Origin: Armatimonadota bacterium
GTDB lineage: Bacteria > Armatimonadota > UBA5829 > DTJY01
Direction: 5' to 3'
Assembly (NCBI GenBank): GCA_029907255.1
Contig: JARYMF010000008.1
Coordinates: forward strand, 62,001-126,000
Length of the DNA: 64,000 nucleotides
The notes beneath the pieces were generated by a model, which was given only the letters and a program-made list of their open reading frames with translations, searched no databases and was not told where the DNA came from. The first letter of the stretch is position 1; every line of letters starts with the position of its first letter. A program made the translations under genes and the position numbers. This document shows, piece by piece, positions 19,075 through 27,696 of the stretch.

Positions 19075-19319
19075 ATGAAAGTCATCGTTGCTCCGGATTC
19101 TTTCGAAGGCAATTTAAGCGCACAAAAGGGGTACATGCTGCGTTCCCTCAGGCTGAGTGTATACTTATTCCTCTTGCTGATGGTGGAGAAGGTACCATAG
19201 AGGCGCTTGCAAAGGCAACCGGTGGTAGAGTTGTGGCGACCCAGGCAGTTAAAGGGAGTTTTAGGGATGCAAGTGGGCGAGAACTCGGGTTTATTGCCAG
19301 CTCACCTTCCAAGCACGGC
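19075..19319 (+). pseudogene. Glycerate kinase, N-terminal fragment (disrupted)
   Basis: This begins MKVIVAPDSFEGNLSAQK at 19075, the unmistakable N terminus of type 2 glycerate kinase (GarK/GlxK family). After about 18 codons the frame changes and a few family residues are missing. Homology resumes in another frame as GVHAAFPQAECILIPLADGGEGTIEALAKATGG, up to about residue 75, and then ends in unrelated sequence near 19310. The C-terminal part of the same family reappears 2.8 kb downstream at 22097. The gene is therefore both frameshifted and interrupted and cannot make a working kinase. Confidence 0.82.
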
Positions 19320-19528
19320 TGAGATGAAGCTGCACGATGAGCATGAGGACAAGAGTTCGTATCGCCGTGGAAACACCTCCGTAGCCGTACTGGAGGGAAT
19401 GCGTCTTCAATCCACTGATGAGTTCTACTGCCGACCATCGTATTTCTTCACGGATGTCGGCCAGGGAAATCGGGGTAAAAGAATTTTAGAACTATAATAA
19501 AATGCCAAAAATAAAAAAATTAAAATAC

Positions 19529-19557
19529 TTGCCAGGCTCTTTTTTTTCTGCTAAACT
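19529..19557 (+). promoter_or_regulatory. Candidate promoter of the inserted TPR gene
   Basis: TTGCCA at 19529-19534, a 17-base spacer containing a run of T, and TAAACT at 19552-19557. It is followed about 20 bases later by the structured leader of the TPR gene. The match to consensus is moderate (four of six in each box). Confidence 0.5.
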
Positions 19558-19578
19558 AGCAATATAAATTAGCGCAGT

Positions 19579-19625
19579 GGTTACGCCACGGACGCCTCGC
19601 GTCGCGTAACCCCTCCGCAGAGGGG
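19579..19625 (+). promoter_or_regulatory. Two overlapping hairpins covering the TPR gene ribosome-binding site
   Basis: Hairpin 1 pairs GGTTACGC (19579-19586) with GCGTAACC (19604-19611). Hairpin 2 pairs CCCCTC (19610-19615) with GAGGGG (19620-19625) across a CGCA tetraloop. The arms share bases 19610-19611, so both cannot form completely, and hairpin 2 includes the purine-rich ribosome-binding site for ATG 19636. This could regulate translation; function is inference. Confidence 0.45.
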
Positions 19626-19635
19626 GTGTGAACCT

Positions 19636-20707
19636 ATGATTCAGTTTCGCAAGGTCGTCCACTGCGTGCTCCTAATAGGGAGTGCGTTTGCGGTGCTGGC
19701 AGCGGGTCCCTGTGGCGCGGCGACAGCAGAGGAACTTCTTGCTGCAGGGCATGAGGCGGTAGCCCGTGGGGACCTTGCCGCAGCCAAGAATCTCTTTGGT
19801 CAGTGTATCTCCCAGTACCCGCAGACCCTACAGGCAGCCGAGGCTAGTTGGAAGCTCGGCTTCATCGCCATCAAAGAGGGTGACCTCCCCCTCGCCGAAC
19901 AGCGCTTTTCGTGGGTTGTGGACAATCATCCATCTAGCCCGAGAGCGCCCGACTCTTTACTTCGCCTGGCCTACCTGGCAAAAAAAAGCTGGGCGGGCAG
20001 ACGCTCTGGATTGGTTCCTCCAGGTTACGTTTCGCTACCCGGGTACACCCGAGGCGGAGCTAGCCAGGTTCAGAGTAGCCCGACTTCAGACCGCCACTGG
20101 CGAACTGGACTTGGCATGCGAGAACTTCAAGGCTGTCAAGGAGAATCCTAAGGCTGCTATCGAGGTTAGGGCCGAGGCCGCCGCTTTGGAGGGCATGGCG
20201 CACCTGCAGAAGTGGTACAAAACCAGGGACGAGGCCGAACTGGAGGCGGCAATAACCACTCTGGAAAGTGTGCAGCAGCAGTTTCCGAAGGAGACGAAGG
20301 GCGTCGCCTGGTCGCGATTTAGGCTAGGCCTCTTCTACATCCATGAGGGTCGCAACGTTCAGAACGAACGTTTGCGCAACAACCCGGCCCGAGGTCGGGA
20401 GATCCTGGAAGACGCTATCCGCAACCTGCCCCATAACTACTTCACATGGTGGATGAAGGCAGAGCTGGCTACCGGATACCTACCGGAGAAGCGCTATGCG
20501 GACGTTGTCGCGCAGTGCAAGTCGCTTCTCTCCGAGCAGCCGCCGGCCTCCTGGAAGGCGTACATCATGTACATTCTAGGTGATTGTCAAATCCGGTTGG
20601 GCAGTAAGGACGAAGGAATGGCGACGTTGCGGCAACTCGTCAAAGAGCTTCCCAAGAGTCAATGGGCGGATGTGGCACGTGGAAGACTCAGATCTCTTGC
20701 TGAGTAG
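19636..20707 (+). pseudogene. Secreted TPR protein, frameshifted at an A8 tract
   Basis: The first 118 or so codons encode a signal peptide (about 1-28, ending CGAATA) and TPR/YbgF-like helices (AKNLFGQCISQYPQTLQAAEASWKLGF, AEQRFSWVVDNHPSSPRAPDSLLRLAYLA). At a run of eight A (19980-19987) the frame breaks. The protein continues in the next frame from KKAGRADALDWFLQVTFRYPGTPEAELARF to KSQWADVARGRLRSLAE, stop at 20707. Removing one A restores a single protein of about 357 residues. It may be a true mutation, an assembly error, or slippage at the homopolymer. The repeats suggest a periplasmic scaffold. G+C is visibly higher than in neighbouring genes, as expected for an acquired gene. Confidence 0.7.
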
Positions 20708-20745
20708 AAAGACGGAATATAACCAAGAAAGAGAGGGTAGCGGAA

Positions 20746-21522
20746 ATGAGACTAGCAAGTACAATCCTTGTTGCTATTTTGCTAGGAGGCTTTTTCCCAG
20801 GACATGCCCAGTGTGCACAACTAGACGGGTTCGTCGTGCCTGGCACCTTGGACATTAAAAAGGTACTGTCTAAACCATCCATTTTATTTGCAAGACACGC
20901 CTGCTGGCCCACGGAGGAGACGATTAGAGCCAAGAAGTACGATGGAAACCTGGACGTGGAGGTTGCTGATCTACTCAAAATCCTCCGAAGAGTTCTTCGG
21001 GAAGATTGTATCCCATCGGAGGCGAAAGTCAAACAGAAGCGTATTGGTCTAGTTGACCTATGGAATGATGGAAGCGACTATGTATTGCTTGAATATACGA
21101 CGAAGTCAGGCATTCATATTCGCATTCAGGATGGAAAAGCGCTTTACCTGCTCGTTAGTCCTCCTTCTCGTTTCCATAGGGAGCTTGCCGACGTGGGTGC
21201 ATTTGTGGAGCAAGTGGCTTCGATGGTGTTGAATCTGCCGGTGTTTGAGGGAGAAAGTGCTCCAAAACCTACCAGAAGCGGCATCAGTAGAGATGGGAGC
21301 TCAGCAATTGGGGGGCTCCACTACGGGCCTGACGCGATGTCGGAATGGGACTGGTATTCGTTCATGAGTTGGTGGTCGGACGGCAAGCAAGTTCTGTTTA
21401 AGATTTACAAGCTCGAAAAGGAAGAATACGTGAGGCGAGCCAGTATGGCTCTCGTGCTTCCTTGGGAGCCGGAGTCTCCCAGAAGGTTCGCCTCACGGGT
21501 ACAGGGTGCTGCTGCCAAGTGA
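20746..21522 (+). CDS. Secreted protein of unknown function on the inserted segment
   Basis: A 258-residue protein with a signal peptide (LASTILVAILLGGFFPGHAQCA) and a ribosome-binding site AGAGAGGG upstream. It starts 38 bases after the TPR gene and ends just before a strong terminator, so it is the second gene of the same unit. The mature part mixes alpha and beta; visible patterns include EADLLKILRRVLREDCIP-like (VADLLKILRRVLREDCIP) and a Trp-rich patch SEWDWYSFMSWWSDGK. I do not recognise a family. Confidence 0.6.
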   Translation: MRLASTILVAILLGGFFPGHAQCAQLDGFVVPGTLDIKKVLSKPSILFARHACWPTEETIRAKKYDGNLDVEVADLLKILRRVLREDCIPSEAKVKQKRIGLVDLWNDGSDYVLLEYTTKSGIHIRIQDGKALYLLVSPPSRFHRELADVGAFVEQVASMVLNLPVFEGESAPKPTRSGISRDGSSAIGGLHYGPDAMSEWDWYSFMSWWSDGKQVLFKIYKLEKEEYVRRASMALVLPWEPESPRRFASRVQGAAAK

Positions 21523-21574
21523 GCCTTTCACAGTTTGTGATGCGGCTGATGGGGAGAGCTACTCAGTCATTAAT

Positions 21575-21614
21575 CCGAGCCCGACTTGCGCTCAAGCCGG
21601 GCTCGGACGTTTTC
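21575..21614 (+). terminator. Rho-independent terminator of the inserted two-gene unit
   Basis: CCGAGCCCG (21575-21583) pairs with CGGGCTCGG (21598-21606). The stem continues after one mismatch with CTTG/CAAG around a CGCT loop, and is followed by ACGTTTTCTC. It lies 53 bases after the stop of the secreted-protein gene. Confidence 0.75.
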
Positions 21615-22096
21615 TCTCATACCTTGGCGCCCCGTGTATGCGGACGCTGTGCTCTTTAGGCCCCGTGTGGTTGATACAACAAGGATAGCTTCGGTGCGGT
21701 CCCAGGACGCGCGTCCTTGGTAGAAGCCTTTGCCAGAACAAAGCCAGCTTCCTGCTGCGCCAATGTGGGGTGGATACGGCGACCAGAGAATTACTCTTAG
21801 ACAGCCCTGCCATCGTAGATGGGACCGATAATGGGATTCAGGGTCGACATCACGGCGGTTCTCAGAGGTAACCTTGTTCTACCGTTGACCCAGGAGAAGC
21901 TGCGAGCCCGCATACTCAGCCCAGTCGAACCTCTGCGGTTCGAGGGTAGCTGAGCTGCTCCAGAAGTCCAATCTGGTGATGCTCATCAGCTACGCAAGTT
22001 GCGATACGGCGAAGCGTCAGAAGTCGAGGGCATAGGCATTGTCTTGAGCGGCCATCTGACTGCGATATCGTCCGGCGCTAGCCCTGCCGAGCCCAT
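21615..22096. other. Non-coding stretch at the right end of the inserted segment
   Basis: About 480 bases of higher-G+C DNA without a recognisable gene in any frame. It contains a perfect 14-bp palindrome (AGGACGCGCGTCCT near 21705). No transposase, integrase or terminal repeat is recognised. It ends where glycerate kinase homology resumes. Confidence 0.45.
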
Positions 22097-22457
22097 CGGC
22101 GGTTTTTGGCGCCAAGATTCGTGCTGGGATTGATATTGTCCTTGAGGCAACTCAATTTGCGGAGCGCATAGTAGGAACAGCACTTGTAATAACGGGCGAG
22201 GGTAGAGTTGATGCTCAGGCGCTCCGACGCAAAACAATTGGCGGCGTCTTGGAAATTGCGCGATTAAGAGGTATGGCAGTGATTGTACTGGCTAGCGGAA
22301 TCGAGATCGAGGGATATGAACGTCTAAACCGAGGTGCTGTTGCCCTACTTTCCATTGTCAACGAGTCGATGAATTTGCTTGAAGCACAATCACAAGGGGT
22401 GAGCTTCTTGCCATGGATACTGAGCAGGCAATGGAGTTGTTTTTAGCGGGCTGTTAG
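22097..22457 (+). pseudogene. Glycerate kinase, C-terminal fragment (disrupted)
   Basis: Homology to the C-terminal third of type 2 glycerate kinase starts at GGF/FGAKIRAGIDIVLEA and includes the hallmark TALVITGEGRVDAQALRRKT and MAVIVLASGI. A T5 run at the left boundary and a G4 run near 22399 each shift the frame; after the second the natural end GELLAMDTEQAMELFLAGC is read in another frame, stop at 22457. There is no start codon or ribosome-binding site of its own. With the fragment at 19075 it leaves about half the protein, roughly residues 75-265, missing. Confidence 0.82.
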
Positions 22458-23474
22458 CCTTTCTCTTTCAAATCTTTTTCTTGATTTATCCTCACTTGAA
22501 AGTTGTTTAATCAAACGGGCGCCTGAGTATTTCTCCGCCATTGCACGTGCAGTTTGGGCTATAGACGCACGGAGACTTTGCGGAGCAAGAACCTCCACGT
22601 TGTCGCCAAAACTCAGCACCCAATGCTTGATTTCATCAACGCCCGCAACAGTAACTTCAAAAAGTATCGAACCATCCGGTTCCTTTGTGATTTTCTGATG
22701 TGGGTGGAAACGACAGCCTGATATCCAACGTGTAATCCTTGGACTAAAGCGGAGAATAATCCTTTCCGGTTTCGCATCTGCCTGAAGCTGCCAGCCGTGG
22801 CTTAGGTATTCCTCTAGGTCGAAATTTGCCGGGTATCGAAAATGATCATTGAACACGCGGATTGATCGAATTCTATCTACGCCAAAGGTGCGAATGTCTC
22901 CCCGTAGGTGACAAAACCCTATTAAATACCACGCTCCAAAGCGAAATGTTAGTCCATAAGGATCTACTTTTCGCTTTGTAGTCTCGCCACTATGGGCTGC
23001 GTAGTACATTATCTCAATTGGATTATGGCTTGATATCGCACGGCTGATGGTGTTCAAAACTTCTGAATTGCATTCACGAATTAGATTGACGCCAACCGAG
23101 ATACGCTTCCGCATCTTCTTTATCAAAGACTCCACTTGATCCGAAAGAGTTGTATTGATCTTTCTTAGTGCTGTTTGAATCGCATCTGCCTGCGGCATTC
23201 CAATCTGTTCGCAGGCAAAGTTTCCTGCAAGCACTAATGCTAAGGCTTCGCTTGGGGTAAAACTTGTGGGCAGAAATTTCATTTCCTTCAAGGCAAAATA
23301 GCCGTTTTTCCGCTGGATTGTGCCCCACTGCCGCAGAATACGTATGTCCCGCTCGACTGTAGCCCTTCCAACTCCGAATTCCACCTCCAGCGCCTCAACG
23401 TTCCACTTCCATGGCTCTTTCTCTATTAGCTGAAGGGTTTTTATCAGCCGTGCGAATTGTTCCTCAAGTGTCAT
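22443..23474 (-). CDS. WYL-domain transcriptional regulator
   Basis: A 343-residue regulator with an N-terminal winged helix-turn-helix (WNVEALEVEFGVGRATVERDIRILRQWG, about 23-50), a central WYL domain (about 140-215) containing the motif WYLIGFC and RTFGVDRIRSI, and a C-terminal WCX extension (ERIILRFSPRITRWI, HWVLSFGDNVEVLAP). WYL domains sense ligands, often nucleic acids or nucleotides, in stress and defence regulators. The gene converges on the broken glycerate kinase and has no obvious target next to it. The start is supported by GAGAGGAG upstream (minus strand). Confidence 0.9.
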   Translation of the reverse strand: MTLEEQFARLIKTLQLIEKEPWKWNVEALEVEFGVGRATVERDIRILRQWGTIQRKNGYFALKEMKFLPTSFTPSEALALVLAGNFACEQIGMPQADAIQTALRKINTTLSDQVESLIKKMRKRISVGVNLIRECNSEVLNTISRAISSHNPIEIMYYAAHSGETTKRKVDPYGLTFRFGAWYLIGFCHLRGDIRTFGVDRIRSIRVFNDHFRYPANFDLEEYLSHGWQLQADAKPERIILRFSPRITRWISGCRFHPHQKITKEPDGSILFEVTVAGVDEIKHWVLSFGDNVEVLAPQSLRASIAQTARAMAEKYSGARLIKQLSSEDKSRKRFERERLTAR

Positions 23475-23617
23475 GTTTTTAATCTCCTCTCTGAAGAATA
23501 TAATAACACTAAAGGAGCGAGAAATCCTTTAAGAAAATAAAGGTCTTGTTTCCCTTGCAAGTTGTGGAGCAGTCGTTGCCAGGGATATTGTTTGCAGTTC
23601 TAAATGTTCTTTACTTA

Positions 23618-24601
23618 CTACTTCTTATATCCGTTGGGGTGTGAGGAATGCCAACGCCAAGCAGTTTCTATAATCGCCGATAGCTCAGGATACTTCGGTT
23701 TCCAGCCAAGTTCTTTCTTTATGCGGTCAGAACTTGCGACCAAACGAGCGGGATCGCCTGGTCTCCTTGGAGCTGGTTCCCAAGTAATCTTTCGCCCTGT
23801 AACTTCCTCTGCTGTTCGGATGACTTGCATTACGGAGTGGCCGTTTCCATTACCAAGGTTGTATGCAGTAGTTTGTGCCCCTTCCTCTAGTGCGCGGAGG
23901 GCAAGAATGTGTGCATCAGCGAGATCGGTAACATGAATATAATCCCGAATGCAAGTCCTGTCTGGTGTATCCCAATCTGTTCCGAACACTCTTACCTTAT
24001 CTCGCTTTCCAAGGGCTACCTCGAGGACAATGGGGATTAAATGCTCCTCAGGATTATGGTCCTCGCCAATCTTTCCATCGGGGTCAGCACCAGCGGCGTT
24101 AAAATACCGCAGAGAGATTGACTTAATACCATATGCAACGTCATACCACTTGAGTATCTTTTCGAACATAAGCTTTGACTCGCCATAAGGATTAGTGGGG
24201 TTCTGAGGGTGGTCTTCTTCTATTGGTATGTGTTTTGGCTCACCATAGGTGGCGGCGCTTGAGGAGAATATAAACTTCTTGACGCCGTGTTTTCTCATTG
24301 CGTCAAGAAGGTTTAATCCATTCCCTATGTTATTGCGAAAATACTTATCGGGGTTGGCTACAGAGTCTCCAACTGATGCATAAGCAGCAAAGTGCATAAC
24401 AGCATCAATTGGAAATTCACGGAAGGTTTTGTCGAGTTTTTCCCTATCAGCGAGGTCACCTTTAACGATAATTCCGGCGACTACAGCTTCGGGATGACCA
24501 AGCTCCATATTGTCGAATGTAATTGTCTGATATCCTCTTTCAGTCAAAAGCTTTACTGTATGTGAACCTATGTAACCAGCACCGCCTGTAACGAGTATCA
24601 T
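23618..24601 (-). CDS. galE: UDP-glucose 4-epimerase
   Basis: A 327-residue short-chain dehydrogenase-fold epimerase interconverting UDP-glucose and UDP-galactose. It has the NAD motif VTGGAGYIGSHT at the N terminus, HFAAYASVGDSV, the catalytic SSSAATYGEP with YGESK (Tyr and Lys), RYFNAAGADPDG, and TCIRDYIHVTDLADAH. A GGGAGG site precedes the ATG on the minus strand. It stands alone between the WYL gene and the subtilase. Identity is clear. Confidence 0.95.
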   Translation of the reverse strand: MILVTGGAGYIGSHTVKLLTERGYQTITFDNMELGHPEAVVAGIIVKGDLADREKLDKTFREFPIDAVMHFAAYASVGDSVANPDKYFRNNIGNGLNLLDAMRKHGVKKFIFSSSAATYGEPKHIPIEEDHPQNPTNPYGESKLMFEKILKWYDVAYGIKSISLRYFNAAGADPDGKIGEDHNPEEHLIPIVLEVALGKRDKVRVFGTDWDTPDRTCIRDYIHVTDLADAHILALRALEEGAQTTAYNLGNGNGHSVMQVIRTAEEVTGRKITWEPAPRRPGDPARLVASSDRIKKELGWKPKYPELSAIIETAWRWHSSHPNGYKK

Positions 24602-24726
24602 GAATAACCTCCCGTTAATTTTGGGTTTAAGTTATTAGCGAATCTTAGGCTTATATTTTACGTGCACCATTTCAAGCAAACTGGTGTTCGGTTTGTGCTA
24701 AGCAGACCTAAAAATTAAATAAGAAG

Positions 24727-24757
24727 GCCGCAGCTCAGTGTAGCACTGTGCTGCGGC
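24727..24757 (-). terminator. Terminator hairpin after the subtilase gene
   Basis: GCCGCAGC (24727-24734) pairs with GCTGCGGC (24750-24757), continued past a T-T mismatch by CAGTG/CACTG with a TAG loop. On the minus strand it is followed by a T-rich stretch, so it ends transcription of the protease gene before galE. Confidence 0.7.
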
Positions 24758-24796
24758 AAATGTCAATTGCATAGCCCCTTTCTTTTGGGGTTTGCA

Positions 24797-26536
24797 TTAA
24801 TGAGGAGTAGAGGTTACTGTGAGCGTATACTTTGTCTTGCCTGACTCCGCAGAGACCTTGAAATTGTATTCACCTGCAGGAAGCCCGGTAACGCAAAGTG
24901 TTGCAGGGGATGTACTGGAGGTAGATGATGCGATTAAGACATTTTGCGCATCATAAAGTTGGAGTTTGAGACTGGCTGTGCTACTCCAGGAAAGGCTTGC
25001 CTTTATGTCTGTTGTTGAGTTTGTTGTCCACAAATGCAATTTGGATACTTTCGTAGATACCGAGCCAGAGAATACAACAATTGAGGACAGGTTGTTGCTA
25101 ACATTCACATTAATTGTGTGGCTGGTGGCATTGCCTGCTATGTCATACGCTTTTGCTCCAATGGTATGCAAACCGTTTGCTATGCTTGTTGTGTCCCAAT
25201 TCCAAGTAAATGGTCCCCATGTAACCGCTTTTGAAACTCCGTCGACAAAAAACTCTACTTTGGCTACGCCAGAATTGTCGACGGCATTAGCGCTAACTAT
25301 GACTGTACCTGAGATTGTAGAGCCTGCGGCTGGCGATATTATGGCAACAGTCGGGGGTGATGTATCTTGTAAAGGAGCTGTAACTGTGGATAGTGAATTA
25401 TAAGCATTAATCCGACCCCAGCCGGATTTTTCATCCCAGCCAACTGTTCCTAAATCTTCTGCCCCCGATTTTAGTAGCTCATAGACTTGAGCACAGTTGA
25501 AAGTGGGGTTGGCAGATATTATGAGTGCGGCAACTCCTGCAACATGCGGTGCAGAACCTGATGTCCCGCCAAATCCGCCGTAACCACCGCCTCTAAGAGT
25601 GGTATATGCATTGCATGGCGATACGAAGTCGAGCGCTGAGCCATAATTTGAGAAGCTGGCAACCTGGTCATATTGGTCAGTCGCGCCTACTGCTACGGCG
25701 TTTGAGCATGCAGCAGGATAATAAACAGTATTTGTGCCATTATTCCCGCTGCTTGCTATGACCAGACAGCCGCGCTTATATGCATAATCAACAGCGCTCT
25801 GAAGCGTACTGCTTGGTGATGCTCCTGCAATGCTTATGTTGATAACGCGCGCACCGTAGTCCGTCGCGTAAGTAATGCCAGATGCTATATTTGAGTACGA
25901 GGCATAACCAGTTGCATCTGCAACCTTAATTGCCATAATCTTACACGCCCATGTAATGCCTGCTACGCCAATCCCATTATTTGCGCACGCACCAATAATG
26001 CCCGCCACTGCAGTTCCATGGCCATTGTCGTCCATGGCATCGGAATCTCGGTTTACAAAGTCATATCCATTTATTATTTTGCCTTCCAGGTCTGGGTGCT
26101 TGTAATCAACGCCCGTATCGAGAACGGCAACTATTACCGAGCTTTCTCCGACGTTCATCTCCCAGGCTGCTGGTGCCTTAATTTTGAAAAGGGTCCACTG
26201 ATTTGTTGTAAAATAAGGATCGTTTGGGTTAAGCGATGTCGCCTGAGCTAGGTAGTTGGGCTCTGCATACTCCACAAACCTGTTAGTTTTATACTTTGCT
26301 GCGTGGTTGATTTCTCTCCCCTTTGGCGATGAGACTATCTGTATGCCGAGTTTGGGGATACTTCCGCGCATTACCGATCCATTTTGGCGATGAATGCTTG
26401 CTATTTCCGATGAAGGAGTTCCTGGTTTAAACTTGACGAGAATTTCTCCTGGAACAATAGGCTGTGAGGTGCAAAAACCTGCACTAATAAGCATAGGCAA
26501 GAGGAGTAGTATAAGCGTTATCCCTATGAATCTCAT
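24797..26536 (-). CDS. Secreted subtilisin-like serine protease (S8) with Ig-like domain
   Basis: A 579-residue exported protease. A signal peptide (about 1-24) is followed by an I9-like propeptide (PGEILVKFKPGTPSSEIASI to FVEYAEPNY, about 28-95). The catalytic domain (about 110-400) contains Asp in VAVLDTGVDYKHPDLEG, His in NGHGTAVAGIIGA, the oxyanion Asn in ASSGNNGT and Ser in GTSGSAPHVAGVAALI. Residues about 400-490 form a Big/Ig-like domain (PPTVAIISPAAGSTISGTVIVSANAVDNSGVAKVEF), and the last 90 residues form a P-proprotein-like beta domain. The triad is complete. It is likely to degrade proteins outside the cell or process surface proteins. Confidence 0.93.
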   Translation of the reverse strand: MRFIGITLILLLLPMLISAGFCTSQPIVPGEILVKFKPGTPSSEIASIHRQNGSVMRGSIPKLGIQIVSSPKGREINHAAKYKTNRFVEYAEPNYLAQATSLNPNDPYFTTNQWTLFKIKAPAAWEMNVGESSVIVAVLDTGVDYKHPDLEGKIINGYDFVNRDSDAMDDNGHGTAVAGIIGACANNGIGVAGITWACKIMAIKVADATGYASYSNIASGITYATDYGARVINISIAGASPSSTLQSAVDYAYKRGCLVIASSGNNGTNTVYYPAACSNAVAVGATDQYDQVASFSNYGSALDFVSPCNAYTTLRGGGYGGFGGTSGSAPHVAGVAALIISANPTFNCAQVYELLKSGAEDLGTVGWDEKSGWGRINAYNSLSTVTAPLQDTSPPTVAIISPAAGSTISGTVIVSANAVDNSGVAKVEFFVDGVSKAVTWGPFTWNWDTTSIANGLHTIGAKAYDIAGNATSHTINVNVSNNLSSIVVFSGSVSTKVSKLHLWTTNSTTDIKASLSWSSTASLKLQLYDAQNVLIASSTSSTSPATLCVTGLPAGEYNFKVSAESGKTKYTLTVTSTPH

Positions 26537-27125
26537 TGATTACCTCCTGGTTTTCAAGAGTTTTGAAATTTCTAAGCATGACAACGTTGTACAGAAATGT
26601 AGTGGCCTGCCTCACCTGCTGTCACGCGAGAGACAGGCCACCAGAACTTAGGATTGTCTAGCTTGCGACTGGATGGCTTGGCCGCTGAACCAGACTTTCC
26701 TAAGAAGATGCGCAAAAACTATGAAATCCCCATGTGTCCTGTCCCATATGATAGTGCAACAGACCAGCCCAATCTCGCATTACCGTCAAGATTTCTATTC
26801 CCTAATAGCGGCCAATGATTTCCTAGGGAGTGTACCAGATTTGTCTTCAAGATAGGTGCCTTATGGCGATAAACTGGTATTTTTTACAAGTAGCGGTTGT
26901 TCGGCAGGTTGAACGTTTTTAGAAATAATGGGTCAAATTGAGGATGAACTAAACGCATATACTCCCTTTTAGATGAAATATTATTTCGTCTTTTTAAAAT
27001 ATTGATGTCTATGACATGTCATACACTACTTCGAAGCGGCCCTATACATTGGCTAAAGTATTTTTCGCAAGCATTCAGGAGGAGGAATTTTGTCAAGCAA
27101 TTGCAAAAAAAATTTTTAAAAATAC

Positions 27126-27154
27126 TTGACAAAGTTCGCCTTTCCGATTAGCAT
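27126..27154 (+). promoter_or_regulatory. Candidate sigma-70 promoter
   Basis: Perfect TTGACA at 27126-27131, a 17-base spacer, and TAGCAT at 27149-27154. It would give a leader of about 550 bases before the GHL10 gene at 27715. Confidence 0.5.
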
Positions 27155-27387
27155 TTAGGTAGAGGGACCCTATAAAACCGTATGCTTCCTATGCAAACGG
27201 CTGTCTATGACAGCTTGGACATGCCAGACATAGTATGATGGTTGGTATGTATTCGCGCAGTAGAAGCAAAGTTCACTCTCATCATTTTTGCAATCTGGGG
27301 CATTTTAGAAAGGCAACCGTAACAAACAGCAGCTACCAAAAGTATTTCTTGATTCCACCAGAAAGTAACGAATGATGGTCAACGCTC

Positions 27388-27415
27388 TTTATGTGAAAAC
27401 GTTTACTATTATACT
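27388..27415 (+). promoter_or_regulatory. Candidate promoter overlapped by a LacI-type operator
   Basis: TATACT at 27410-27415 (five of six to the -10 consensus) with a weak -35-like TTTATG at 27388-27393. Between them lies TGAAAACGTTTACT (27394-27407), close to the LacI/CcpA-family operator pattern with a central CG. An operator inside the spacer would block RNA polymerase. No LacI-family gene is in the window. Confidence 0.45.
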
Positions 27416-27464
27416 CGAATAAAAGCCCCATATCGGCAGTCTTTTATTTGAAAGGAGACGAACT

Positions 27465-27470
27465 ATGTAA
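27465..27470 (+). promoter_or_regulatory. Start-stop mini-ORF (ATG TAA) with a strong ribosome-binding site
   Basis: AAAGGAG (27451-27457) is followed seven bases later by ATG directly joined to TAA. It lies 250 bases before the GHL10 start. Similar mini-ORFs precede the genes at 34663 and 47088. Translation has not been shown. Confidence 0.4.
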
Positions 27471-27642
27471 TACGCACAGCATGACATCCTGAATGCCTTC
27501 CTAGGTGGATGCAGCCTTAGGTATGACATGCCAAGCACTATTTGAAAACGGCCACCCCCCGTTGGTGCAATAATTCATAATTCATAAAGCTTTCTTAAAT
27601 CAAAATAGTTGCCGTCGAAGGAGGTGCTTGGCGAGGTTATCA

Positions 27643-27696
27643 ATGCAAAACAAATCATCAAAGTCAGTTACCGAAGGTTTGCATGCCAAACGCTAG
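27643..27696 (+). CDS. Possible 17-codon leader peptide
   Basis: ATG at 27643 with GCGAGG six bases upstream opens 17 codons (MQNKSSKSVTEGLHAKR) ending TAG, 18 bases before the GHL10 start. A second strong site, AAGGAGG at 27618-27624, lies further upstream in the same frame (TTG at 27628). It fits the recurring pattern of extra ribosome-binding sites in this cluster but could be chance. Confidence 0.3.
   Translation: MQNKSSKSVTEGLHAKR

Larger units (their letters stand above)
19320..19635. other. Gap at the left end of the inserted segment: AT-rich promoter region and leader
   Basis: From 19320 to about 19490 I see no recognisable gene or family. From 19490 the sequence becomes AT-rich and contains a promoter (19529-19557) followed by a two-hairpin leader (19579-19625), both listed separately. 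It separates the glycerate kinase fragment from the TPR gene. Confidence 0.5.

Noticed and set aside
18987-19497. Two open frames of 111 and 96 codons at the left of the inserted segment as genes
   Set aside because: The first only becomes glycerate kinase-like from about codon 50 and lacks a start in that frame; the second has no family match or ribosome-binding site. Both are explained by the broken kinase.
19320-22096. IS element or group II intron as the agent that broke glycerate kinase
   Set aside because: No transposase, reverse transcriptase, terminal inverted repeats or target duplication could be identified by eye.
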